This document shows positions 24,463-31,629 of a DNA stretch of 64,000 nt, in pieces. The notes under the pieces are model-generated. The model did not search any database and was not told where the DNA came from. It worked only from the letters and a program-made list of their open reading frames with translations. The DNA comes from Acidimicrobiaceae bacterium (GTDB lineage Bacteria > Actinomycetota > Acidimicrobiia > Acidimicrobiales > RAAP-2). Position numbers and translations under genes: made by a program. Within the stretch, counting starts at the first letter, position 1. Every line of letters begins with the position of its first letter. The stretch is from the NCBI GenBank assembly GCA_027355725.1, contig DAIEHI010000064.1:1-64000 (forward strand), in the 5' to 3' direction.

Positions 24463-26030
24463 AGTGCTTCCTTGCTCTTCTCTTCAGCCCAGCCCCTTAG
24501 AAGTCGTGCGACTTCCGACGGGCGCTGTTCAATGTACGAATTGACCTGGGTGATCACGGCGTCGGGTGACATGCTCGCGAACGACAACGGTGAAGCCTGC
24601 AGTTCGGGACTCGCGAAGGCACCTTCGATCGGCGGTGGCACCGGAGAATATTCTTGGACCTCGACCTCGTCGTACTTGGTCTTCTTCGCCGCCTTCAGCG
24701 CGAAGAACAACAATCCCAGGATGAACAAGACCAACGCGAGCGCCGTGCCAACGTGCATGTAGAGCTGCATGGCACTTCCCGACGCGGCGGGCAATGCGAC
24801 CGGGGTTGCGAACTTCATGGCGGTCACGACCAACTGGTCACCGTTGGCGGTGTTGAGTCCAGCCGCCGCCGCGATGAGTGACTTCAGTTTTGACGTACTG
24901 ACCTTGGGTGTCGCCGCAGAATTGATCAACACCGCCACCGACGTCTTCACGACTTGGCCAGGTGCTTGGTTGATGGTCTGGGTCACTTGGCCAACGGCGT
25001 TGGTCACCTGACTGTTCGTCGAGGTGTACTTGCCGTTACCACCCGTGGTCGTTGGCGTGCCAGAGCCCAGCACGCCCGTTGGCGGGGTACCCGAGCCGGT
25101 GTAGCTCGAACTCGTTGAGGTCTGACCGGTGGGTGCGATGATCGGCTGACCCTTGGCGTCGAGTTGGAAACCCTTGATGGTCTCGTTCTGCTTGTTGAAA
25201 TTGAGCAGGGCGTGCACTTGGACCTGGGCGTTACCGACCCCGACGAGTCGGTACAGCATGGTTTCGAGTGAGTTCGACAGGTTGCGGTCGTAGGCGGCGG
25301 TCTGTTGGGAGTTGGAGCTCCCATTGCCACCCGAGGTCTGACCGGCCGCTGAGAGGACGTCGCCGTGATTGTCCACGACCGTAACGTTGTTCGTCGTCAG
25401 TCCCGGTGTCGCCGACGCCGCGAGGTGGACAATGGCCTGGATCTGTCCTGAGCTGAGCGTGACCCCCGGGGCGAGGTCCACGAGGATCGACGCGGTCGTC
25501 GGTGGCTGGTTTCCGATCGCGAAGGTGCTCTGGGTTGGCACGACCAGATTCACCTGGGCTGACTGGACGCCCTGGATTGACTCGATCGTCTGTTGGAGTT
25601 GTCCTTCAAGGGCCTGTTGGTACTCGACTTGTTGGACGAACTGCGAGGTCGTGATGCCACTCTTCTCGAGTGTGGAGAAGCCCACTGTTCCAGACGCTGG
25701 TAGCCCCTGTTGGGCGAGCGCCACTCGTTCCTGGTCCACCATGTTCGAGGGCACCAGGATCGTTGAGCCGCCGTTGGTCAACTGGTACGGGATCTGTGAT
25801 GTGGTGAGTTGGGCGACGACCGCGCCCGAGTCTGAAGCCTGAAGGTTCGTAAACAAGGGCTGAAAGCTGGGCTTGGACTCCATGTTCACGAACGCGACCC
25901 CACCAATGGCGAGACCAATGACCGCGAGTACCGAGATGACTCGCTGACCGGCCGTGAAGCCAGAAAGGGCCGAGCGAGCTCGACCACTGACCACACTGAA
26001 GGTTTCGGCGTTAAAAGGGAGGAGTGCCAT
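24459..26030 (-). CDS. fliF: FliF, flagellar MS-ring protein
   Basis: This 523-residue protein builds the MS-ring in the cytoplasmic membrane. The first membrane helix is VISVLAVIGLAIGGVAFVNM and the second, near the C-terminus, is LYMHVGTALALVLFILGLLF. The ring-building motifs between them include SQIPYQLTNGGSTILVP, RVALAQQGLP and a YQQALEGQLQQTIESI helix. The C-terminal tail EVARLLRGWAEE is the FliG-binding segment. It overlaps fliG by four bases and follows fliE after four bases. Confidence 0.95.
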   Translation of the reverse strand: MALLPFNAETFSVVSGRARSALSGFTAGQRVISVLAVIGLAIGGVAFVNMESKPSFQPLFTNLQASDSGAVVAQLTTSQIPYQLTNGGSTILVPSNMVDQERVALAQQGLPASGTVGFSTLEKSGITTSQFVQQVEYQQALEGQLQQTIESIQGVQSAQVNLVVPTQSTFAIGNQPPTTASILVDLAPGVTLSSGQIQAIVHLAASATPGLTTNNVTVVDNHGDVLSAAGQTSGGNGSSNSQQTAAYDRNLSNSLETMLYRLVGVGNAQVQVHALLNFNKQNETIKGFQLDAKGQPIIAPTGQTSTSSSYTGSGTPPTGVLGSGTPTTTGGNGKYTSTNSQVTNAVGQVTQTINQAPGQVVKTSVAVLINSAATPKVSTSKLKSLIAAAAGLNTANGDQLVVTAMKFATPVALPAASGSAMQLYMHVGTALALVLFILGLLFFALKAAKKTKYDEVEVQEYSPVPPPIEGAFASPELQASPLSFASMSPDAVITQVNSYIEQRPSEVARLLRGWAEEKSKEAL

Positions 26031-26034
26031 AGGG

Positions 26035-26382
26035 TTACATCGGCATGTTCATGATCGAATTGAGCGCGGTCACTGCCTTGCTCGTCACCCCACTCGCGAG
26101 TTGGGTGGCGAGGTCCGCTTCGGTCGTTGCGATCGTGGCGTCGGCGACGCTCGCCGTGCCGGCGGCCGCCTGCAAGGACAGATTGGTCGCGTTGTTGGTC
26201 GTGCCGTTCAGTGCGTCGATGGCTTGACCGAGGATGTTCTGGAACGACCCTGAACCCGATGCTCCAACCGCGCCGACCCCACTCGCCGCCCCAGCGGTGC
26301 CCAACGTGGGGGCCTGAGCGCTACCGAGCGCGACTGAAGAGCTGATCGATGGAATTGGTGGGATGGCTGGAATCATCATCAC
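26035..26382 (-). CDS. fliE: FliE, MS-ring/rod junction protein
   Basis: This 115-residue protein has a Ser/Ala/Gly-rich N-terminus and the FliE helix pair: FQNILGQAIDALNGTTNNAT, then a region similar to DATIATTEADLATQLA and a final helix AVTALNSIMNMPM. FliE links the MS-ring to the proximal rod and is the first exported rod substrate. It overlaps flgC by four bases. The length is normal. Confidence 0.88.
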   Translation of the reverse strand: MMMIPAIPPIPSISSSVALGSAQAPTLGTAGAASGVGAVGASGSGSFQNILGQAIDALNGTTNNATNLSLQAAAGTASVADATIATTEADLATQLASGVTSKAVTALNSIMNMPM

Positions 26383-26801
26383 GCCTTGATATTGAGGATC
26401 GCTTGGTAGGCACTCTTCGCGTCGACCATGACCTTGGCGTTCGCCTGATAGGAGGTCTGGGCCTGGACGAGGCTCGAGAGTTGGGCGGCGAGGTCCACCA
26501 CGGGGTAGGTGACCTCTCCTTGAGCGTTCGCGAGAGGGTTCGTTGGCTCGTACGAATTCTGTCCCTGGGCTGGTCCGAGGTCGATTGCCTGGACTTGGAC
26601 GCCGGTACCCATGGCCGCTTCGCCGACCGTACCGAGCGGCGCCTGTTCGCCCACGACCACCGACTGCGCCTGATAGACCGGCTTACCCGGCGTCACACCA
26701 TCATTCATGTTGGCGACGTTGCTCGAGACGGCGTTGATCCAGGTCTGGTCGACGGTCACTCCGGACCCGGCGACATCAATCGAACTCCAGATTGAACTCA
26801 T
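26379..26801 (-). CDS. flgC: FlgC, proximal rod protein
   Basis: This 140-residue rod protein shows the axial-family N-terminus in slightly divergent form (VTVDQTWINAVSSNVANMND). The C-terminal helix is clear: VDLAAQLSSLVQAQTSYQAN, ending AKSAYQAILNIKA. The central PLGTVGEAAMGTGVQVQAI fits the FlgC pattern. It is eight bases downstream of flgB and overlaps fliE by four bases. Confidence 0.92.
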   Translation of the reverse strand: MSSIWSSIDVAGSGVTVDQTWINAVSSNVANMNDGVTPGKPVYQAQSVVVGEQAPLGTVGEAAMGTGVQVQAIDLGPAQGQNSYEPTNPLANAQGEVTYPVVDLAAQLSSLVQAQTSYQANAKVMVDAKSAYQAILNIKA

Positions 26802-26809
26802 GGCACCCC

Positions 26810-27148
26810 CTACGCGCTCAGCGCATCGGTCAGGATCGTGAACTGGCCGCTCAAGGCGTTGTCCACGGTCTGGTTCGCGAGGTTGTTCTCGACCATGAAG
26901 GTCATTTCGGTCGAAAGTGACACGTTGTTGCCGCTCACCCCAGAGGGCAGGCCCTCAGGTGAGGCTTGGACGGTGGCGGTTCCGCCCGACTGGAGGGCCT
27001 GGGCGAGAGAGGACTCGAAGGTCACTTGATTTGCCTGGTAACCAGGGGTGTCCTGGTTGGCGATGTTGTTCGCAATGACTTGTTGTTGTTGGACAACGGC
27101 GTCGAGCGCGAACTGCAAGATACCAATAGCTTGGGTAGCACCAGCCAT
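26810..27148 (-). CDS. flgB: FlgB, proximal rod protein
   Basis: This 112-residue rod protein contains the conserved NNIANQDTPGYQANQVTFES segment and a C-terminal helix VENNLANQTVDNALSGQF. It is the first gene of the long flgB-flgC-fliE-fliF to flgE transcription unit. A sigma-28-like promoter lies 71-97 bases upstream of its ATG. Confidence 0.93.
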   Translation of the reverse strand: MAGATQAIGILQFALDAVVQQQQVIANNIANQDTPGYQANQVTFESSLAQALQSGGTATVQASPEGLPSGVSGNNVSLSTEMTFMVENNLANQTVDNALSGQFTILTDALSA

Positions 27149-27218
27149 GCCGCTCCTCTGCGCGATGGGAATGTAAGCCTTCCTGGCGCGATGCAGAGCG
27201 GTCCGTGCTCAGTTGTAG

Positions 27219-27245
27219 TTACGTCCCCCCCGCGAAGAGAGTTGA
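27219..27245 (-). promoter_or_regulatory. Sigma-28-like promoter of the flgB-to-flgE operon
   Basis: On the minus strand it reads TCAACTCT-N11-GGACGTAA, with a predicted transcript start near 27212 and a leader of about 64 bases. A G-run occupies part of the spacer. This promoter would drive the basal-body, export-ATPase and hook genes. Confidence 0.7.
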
Positions 27246-27309
27246 GGGGGTGGTGGAAATTATTTTCGAGGTTCCGAACTCACGCTCGGAACTCGGCGCA
27301 ACGAGCGCT

Positions 27310-27600
27310 TCAGATTGGCGTATTGATGAAACGCGCGGGCAAGAGTTCCTGATGGGGATTCTTTGACTGGGAAATGGGGCGACGCTGATCGATTGCTTGC
27401 ATTCTCGTGAGCACCTCGAGGGCCAACTGGTCGTAACCCATTGCGAGCGAGCGGACTTGATCGAGTCGGTCTTCGGGTGGCGGTCCTTCGGGTCGTGCGG
27501 GCGGGTTGGGTGGTGACGCGCCGAGCTCGCTGCTCGCGCGCACCGCCGCCAGGTGGGCCGACGCCTCGGCTAGGTACTCATCCCAGGTTGGAGGCGACAT
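27310..27600 (-). CDS. Small protein after fliS, possible FliT-type chaperone
   Basis: This 96-residue protein is not recognised by sequence. The N-terminal and C-terminal thirds look helical (WDEYLAEASAHLAAVRASSE and LDQVRSLAMGYDQLALEVLT), separated by a Pro-rich stretch (about residues 33-45). In many flagellar loci the gene after fliS encodes the FliD chaperone FliT, a small helical protein, so position suggests that role. The start is uncertain: ATG at 27600 is used to limit overlap with fliS, while ATG at 27618 is also open. It is the end of the fliD-fliS unit. Confidence 0.6.
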   Translation of the reverse strand: MSPPTWDEYLAEASAHLAAVRASSELGASPPNPPARPEGPPPEDRLDQVRSLAMGYDQLALEVLTRMQAIDQRRPISQSKNPHQELLPARFINTPI

Positions 27601-27979
27601 TCGCTCGCTCACTCGCATTAACCGCCCGACGCCACGCCTCGTGGATGGGCCGCACCAGATCGGCGCACTCTTTCACCAACGCAACATCCTTTTCGATATT
27701 GGCCTTGATGAGGTGATTCTCCAAGAAGACGTAGATCGCAAGAAGTTCTTGCCCGCCGCTGAAACCCTCAGGGTCGAGTGAACTGCTGAGCACGCGCACG
27801 ATCTTTTGGGCGTGCTGGAGTGTCTCGTTCGCGGCCTCGAAGTTCGAGGCTTCAATGGCCAACTCGGCGCGCGCAATGTCGACCGCCAGTCGGTCGAAGA
27901 GCATGACGAGGAGCTGGGGCTGGTTCGCGGTCTGCACCGCTTGGCTCTGGTAGGCCGAGGCTGAGTTGGAGAGCGACAT
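27578..27979 (-). CDS. fliS: FliS, flagellin export chaperone
   Basis: This 133-residue helical protein has the FliS pattern: a Y-containing N-terminus (SASAYQSQAVQTANQPQLLV, then MLFDRLAVDIARAELAI) followed by further helices (FEAANETLQHAQKIVRVLSS and LLAIYVFLENHLIKANIEKD). FliS binds the C-terminal helix of flagellin and prevents premature polymerisation. In some bacteria it also forms part of the FliW-CsrA-flagellin circuit. It follows fliD after nine bases. Confidence 0.92.
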   Translation of the reverse strand: MSLSNSASAYQSQAVQTANQPQLLVMLFDRLAVDIARAELAIEASNFEAANETLQHAQKIVRVLSSSLDPEGFSGGQELLAIYVFLENHLIKANIEKDVALVKECADLVRPIHEAWRRAVNASERANVASNLG

Positions 27980-27988
27980 GAGTGGTCC

Positions 27989-30535
27989 TTACCCGCCTAA
28001 CTGGGTGGTGGTCGTAGAACTTGAGGAACCCCCGAAGACGCCCGAAGAGCTCGAACCCGAGGAGCTCCCGGAATTCGACCAACTCGAGAGGAACTTGCTC
28101 TCGGCCGACAACTGCGCGAGCGTCTGTTCCATGGTCGTGAACTCTTGGGTGAGGGTGGCTTGCATGGTGGCGACGAGTGACTGCTGTTGTTTGACCTGAA
28201 CGCCAACGTTCGCGAGGGTGTTCTGCAGTCCCGTCAACGTGTCGGGAAGTTGGCCATACGGCGCCATGGTGACTTGCTCGGCGAGGTTCGCGAGTCCTTG
28301 GGCCATGCCGGGTGCGTAGTTCGCCGTGCCGAGGGTCGTCAGAGTGGTGATACCGGGTGTGGTCACCTGCAGCACCAGACCACCCGCCGGGTCAGTTGAG
28401 CTGTTGAGAGACAGGATTTGACCACTGCCGGTGGCGGCTTGGCCGTTGATGGTACCCGCGACGTCCACACCGGTGTAGGTCGTACCGGCGCTCGTCAGAC
28501 CGAGTTGGTCGGTGCCCGAAGCACTCACTCCAAACGTGGCACTCGAGCCATACGTCGCCGAGTTCAACTTGAAGGAGTACGACGAGCCGTTTGATGCGAG
28601 TGACGCCGACACATCAATACCCGAGGCCGCGAGCGCGCCGTTCATGCCGCTCACCACATTCGCAATCGTCTCTCCGGCACTAGCGGCGTAGGTCGCAGTC
28701 TTGGTCCCCGAGGTCACCGAGTAGGTCTCGGCTGAAGCGAGCGTCGCACTCGATGATGCGAAGCTCGCCGATCCTGTGTCACTCGCCTGAGATGCGGACT
28801 GGCTGATGGCGACGCTGTAGGGCCCCGGCGTCGTGGCATTGGAGGCCCCCGCAATTGTCACGCCTCCGTTGTAACTCGAGTTCGCTGCACTGAACGTGCC
28901 ACCTTCAGTGAACAGGGCCTGCACGGCCGTCGGATTCGCGTTGTAGGCGGTTATGAATGCTGCCTTATTGAAGGTGAGGGTGCCACTAGCCGACAGCGCG
29001 AGACCCGCGGTCTCTCCAGCGGTTCCGTCGGCGCCGGCGCTCGATGATCCAATGACGTTACCGACCAATGAGAGTACTTTCTGGGCGAGCGCCGTCAGGG
29101 GCGTGTTGCCGTTGAGGGGACCGGCGACCTTGGTCGAGGCGTTGTAGGCGGTGTCATTCGCGATCGTCGACAAGATTTGATTCGCCGCGTCGACGAACGT
29201 CGAGACTTGGGTGGCGACTTGGGAGCCGTCGGCGGCGACGCTCAGTGTGACGGGACTCGAGGTGACCTGACTGAGGTTGACCGAGATGCCGGGCAGAAGC
29301 CCACTCAAGGTGTTGGTCGCAGAGGTGACTTGGTAGCCGTTGGTCCCACCCACCGAGACGATTGCGTTCTGGGCCTGGGTTGTTGTCTGTAGCGATCCGA
29401 GCGAAGAACCCGAGAAGGCTTGGGCGTCAATGGTGGCGCCGCCTGAGACGCCGGTATTGGTCGAGCTGACCTCGAGTGCGTATTGATTGGTACCGACCTG
29501 CAGCGCCGTTGCCGACACGCCCGCATTGGCACCGTTGATCGCCGCCACCACCGAGGAGAGCGATCCATCTCCCGTCGACACGTTCTGAGTGGTCATGGAT
29601 CCAACACTGACGCCGCCACTCAGGTTCGCGACCAACGACCCGCCGGTGCCCGAGGCCAGGGTGACTTGCGTGGTTCCCGAACCTGCGATATTGGAAATCG
29701 TCGAGACCGTGCCGTCGACGTTGATCTTGCCGTCAACCCCGTAGACGGCGCTGCCCGCCGCGAGTCCAAGACCCGCGAGGGCCGTGCCGCCGGTGACTTG
29801 TAGTGAGGAGCTCGAACCTTGCTGGGTCGTTGCGAGCGAGAGGACGCCACTCGCGTTCAGCGTCGCGTTTAAGGTCCCACCCGATGCCTGGGTGATCGCC
29901 TGAGCCAGCTGGGTTGGCGTGTAGGTACCCGCCCCGATCGTGAGGGCGGTCGCGGTACCGTTCACCGTCAGGTTCACGGTGTTGTTCGAACTCGTGATGG
30001 TCGTACTCGCCGCCAGGGCTGTGCCCGCTTGGAGGGTGGCACCGGCGGACGCCTGTTGGACGCTGATCGAATGGGCGCCGAGCGTGAGACCCGAGCCGGC
30101 GCCGAAAGAGGCGACGCCAAGCGCCGCGCCGCCCGATCCGACAAGGATGTTTCCAGAGGCCACGACGTCATTGGTGGCGGACACCGTGCCAGCGGATATC
30201 TGCGTCGAACCCGACGCCAACTGGTTCACCGCCAAGGTGAGTGATCCGGAGGTCGTACCGCCAGTGACGGTGCCCGAGACGGCGAGGGGACTCGACGAAC
30301 TCACCGAGTAGGCCTGGGCGAACGCGGTGGGTGTCGCGAGGGCGTCGGCGGATTGTTGGAGCGAAAGGAACTGCGAGCTGAGCGCCTGAAAATCTGAGAT
30401 CTGTGTGTTGAGGGTCGTCTGTTGATTCTGAAGGGTGGTGAGTGGCTGCTGGTACACCGCCATCTCGGCGTTGATCACTGCCGCAGTGTTCAGTCCGGAG
30501 AAGAGTCCTCCGAAGCTTACGGGTCCTAATGTCAT
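27989..30535 (-). CDS. fliD: FliD, flagellar filament cap protein (HAP2)
   Basis: This 848-residue protein is long for FliD. The N-terminus shows the family start: FGGLFSGLNTAAVINAEMAV followed by YQQPLTTLQNQQTTLN. The C-terminal region has the expected helices (GLANLAEQVTMAPYGQLPDT and further coiled-coil, KQQQSLVATMQATLTQEFTT, ending FLSSWSN). The middle is a set of Ser/Thr/Gly-rich exposed domains. The ATG at 30535 follows GGGGAA; the frame stays open 74 codons upstream but runs through the fliC-fliD hairpin and is not FliD-like. FliD caps the filament and promotes flagellin folding. Confidence 0.9.
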   Translation of the reverse strand: MTLGPVSFGGLFSGLNTAAVINAEMAVYQQPLTTLQNQQTTLNTQISDFQALSSQFLSLQQSADALATPTAFAQAYSVSSSSPLAVSGTVTGGTTSGSLTLAVNQLASGSTQISAGTVSATNDVVASGNILVGSGGAALGVASFGAGSGLTLGAHSISVQQASAGATLQAGTALAASTTITSSNNTVNLTVNGTATALTIGAGTYTPTQLAQAITQASGGTLNATLNASGVLSLATTQQGSSSSLQVTGGTALAGLGLAAGSAVYGVDGKINVDGTVSTISNIAGSGTTQVTLASGTGGSLVANLSGGVSVGSMTTQNVSTGDGSLSSVVAAINGANAGVSATALQVGTNQYALEVSSTNTGVSGGATIDAQAFSGSSLGSLQTTTQAQNAIVSVGGTNGYQVTSATNTLSGLLPGISVNLSQVTSSPVTLSVAADGSQVATQVSTFVDAANQILSTIANDTAYNASTKVAGPLNGNTPLTALAQKVLSLVGNVIGSSSAGADGTAGETAGLALSASGTLTFNKAAFITAYNANPTAVQALFTEGGTFSAANSSYNGGVTIAGASNATTPGPYSVAISQSASQASDTGSASFASSSATLASAETYSVTSGTKTATYAASAGETIANVVSGMNGALAASGIDVSASLASNGSSYSFKLNSATYGSSATFGVSASGTDQLGLTSAGTTYTGVDVAGTINGQAATGSGQILSLNSSTDPAGGLVLQVTTPGITTLTTLGTANYAPGMAQGLANLAEQVTMAPYGQLPDTLTGLQNTLANVGVQVKQQQSLVATMQATLTQEFTTMEQTLAQLSAESKFLSSWSNSGSSSGSSSSGVFGGSSSSTTTTQLGG

Positions 30536-30586
30536 CTGCCATTCCCCACTTTTGATTCCGTGACTGTGGTGATACTGGTCGTTGTG

Positions 30587-30642
30587 CACATCGTGAGTGC
30601 ATCCCCATCTTTGCTTGGGGGCGAGGATGCACTCACGATGTG
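30587..30642 (-). terminator. Perfect 18-bp inverted repeat between fliC and fliD
   Basis: The arms at 30587-30604 and 30625-30642 are exact reverse complements (CACATCGTGAGTGCATCC) around a 20-base loop. It begins 42 bases after the fliC stop. No U-run follows on the fliD side, so it is not a classical intrinsic terminator. A partial terminator, an mRNA processing site or a stabilising 3' structure for the abundant flagellin message all fit. Confidence 0.6.
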
Positions 30643-30683
30643 ACGCCTTTCGAAGCCTGGACCCTAGGGCCCTGGCCTTCGGC

Positions 30684-31514
30684 TTACGGCAACAGCTTCT
30701 GAGCGAGGCTGGGAAGCTGACTCGCCTGGGCCAGAATCGACACACCCGCTTGCTCAAGGATCTGCTGTGACGTGAACTGTGACGTCATCTGCGCCACGTT
30801 GACGTCCACCAGGTTCGCGTGAGCTGACTGGATGTTCTGCTGAGCCGTGGTGAGGTTCGCCGACACCGCGGTGATCTCGTTCTGAGAAGCACCGACGCTC
30901 GCAGCGATGGTCGCCACTGTGCCGATTGCCGTCTGAACTGCAGCCATGGCCGCCTGAGCACCGGTGGTGGTCGTCAGGCTCAGTGCCGTCGAACCCAGCA
31001 AAGCGGTCGAACCAGCGCCGCTGATCGCGACCGAGATCTGGTCAACCGTCTGGTTGTACGGACCCACTTGGAAGGTGCCAGCGTACGAGCCGTTCAACAG
31101 TGAGGTGCCACCGTAGTTCGTACTCGAAGCAATCTGGTCCAACTGTGACGTCAACGAGGCAAACTCAGCCTGCGCTGCGGCCTGGGATGACGCCGTCTGG
31201 GAACCACCGTTGGCTGCCTGAGTCGCCAGGGTGTTCATAGTCTGAAGGATGGTTGCCTCCTGGCCGAGTGCTCCCTGCGCCGTTTGGAGCACGGAGACCG
31301 CGTCCTGGGCGTTGCTGATTGCCTGGGTGTAGCCATTGGCTTCCATCTGCAGGGACTGACCAACGACGTATCCCGCAGGATTGTCAGCCGCTGATTGGAT
31401 CTGCATACCTGACGAGAGTTGGCCAACTGTCTTGGTCAAGCTCGCGCTGGTCTGGTCCAGGTTGTTGTACGCAGCAACTGCAGCTGCGTTGTAATTGATT
31501 AGAAGTCCCGACAT
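30684..31514 (-). CDS. fliC: Flagellin
   Basis: This compact 276-residue flagellin has the N-terminal D0/D1 region (LINYNAAAVAAYNNLDQTSA, LSSGMQIQSAADNPAGYV, where SAADNPAG is the hallmark) and the C-terminal counterpart (VNVAQMTSQFTSQQILEQAG, ending LAQASQLPSLAQKLL). There is almost no D2/D3 insertion. It has its own sigma-28-like promoter and a structured leader that carries candidate CsrA sites. The ATG is preceded by AGGAGGA at eight bases. A large glycosyltransferase gene lies just upstream, which suggests that the Ser/Thr-rich D1 surface is glycosylated. Confidence 0.96.
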   Translation of the reverse strand: MSGLLINYNAAAVAAYNNLDQTSASLTKTVGQLSSGMQIQSAADNPAGYVVGQSLQMEANGYTQAISNAQDAVSVLQTAQGALGQEATILQTMNTLATQAANGGSQTASSQAAAQAEFASLTSQLDQIASSTNYGGTSLLNGSYAGTFQVGPYNQTVDQISVAISGAGSTALLGSTALSLTTTTGAQAAMAAVQTAIGTVATIAASVGASQNEITAVSANLTTAQQNIQSAHANLVDVNVAQMTSQFTSQQILEQAGVSILAQASQLPSLAQKLLP

Positions 31515-31522
31515 GGGCTTTG

Positions 31523-31580
31523 TCCTCCTGATGACATAAATACTTCCCTAAGGAAGTTGGAGCTTCCGTGCTCCAACTTC
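31523..31580 (-). promoter_or_regulatory. fliC leader with candidate CsrA-binding hairpin and Shine-Dalgarno site
   Basis: On the mRNA strand an 11-bp perfect stem (GAAGTTGGAGC / GCTCCAACTTC, arms 31570-31580 and 31553-31563) presents the hexaloop ACGGAA, a GGA loop of the kind CsrA prefers. The second GGA site is the Shine-Dalgarno itself, AGGAGGA at 31523-31529. An overlapping alternative hairpin, CTTCC/GGAAG (31543-31556), could compete with the first. In Bacillus the hag leader is built the same way, with one hairpin GGA and one overlapping the ribosome site. The csrA and fliW genes are in this locus. Confidence 0.65.
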
Positions 31581-31582
31581 AA

Positions 31583-31609
31583 CTACGGACCACCTAGGAC
31601 GAGAGTTGA
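31583..31609 (-). promoter_or_regulatory. Sigma-28-like promoter of fliC
   Basis: On the minus strand it reads TCAACTCT-N11-GTCCGTAG. The transcript should begin around 31576-31578, essentially at the base of the leader hairpin, so the flagellin mRNA would carry a 5'-terminal stem-loop. Confidence 0.7.
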
Positions 31610-31629
31610 GAGGGTCGTCGATGAAATAT

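Noticed and set aside
30536-30757. N-terminal extension of fliD by 74 codons
   Set aside because: It crosses the fliC-fliD hairpin and part of fliC; a good ribosome site precedes the ATG at 30535.
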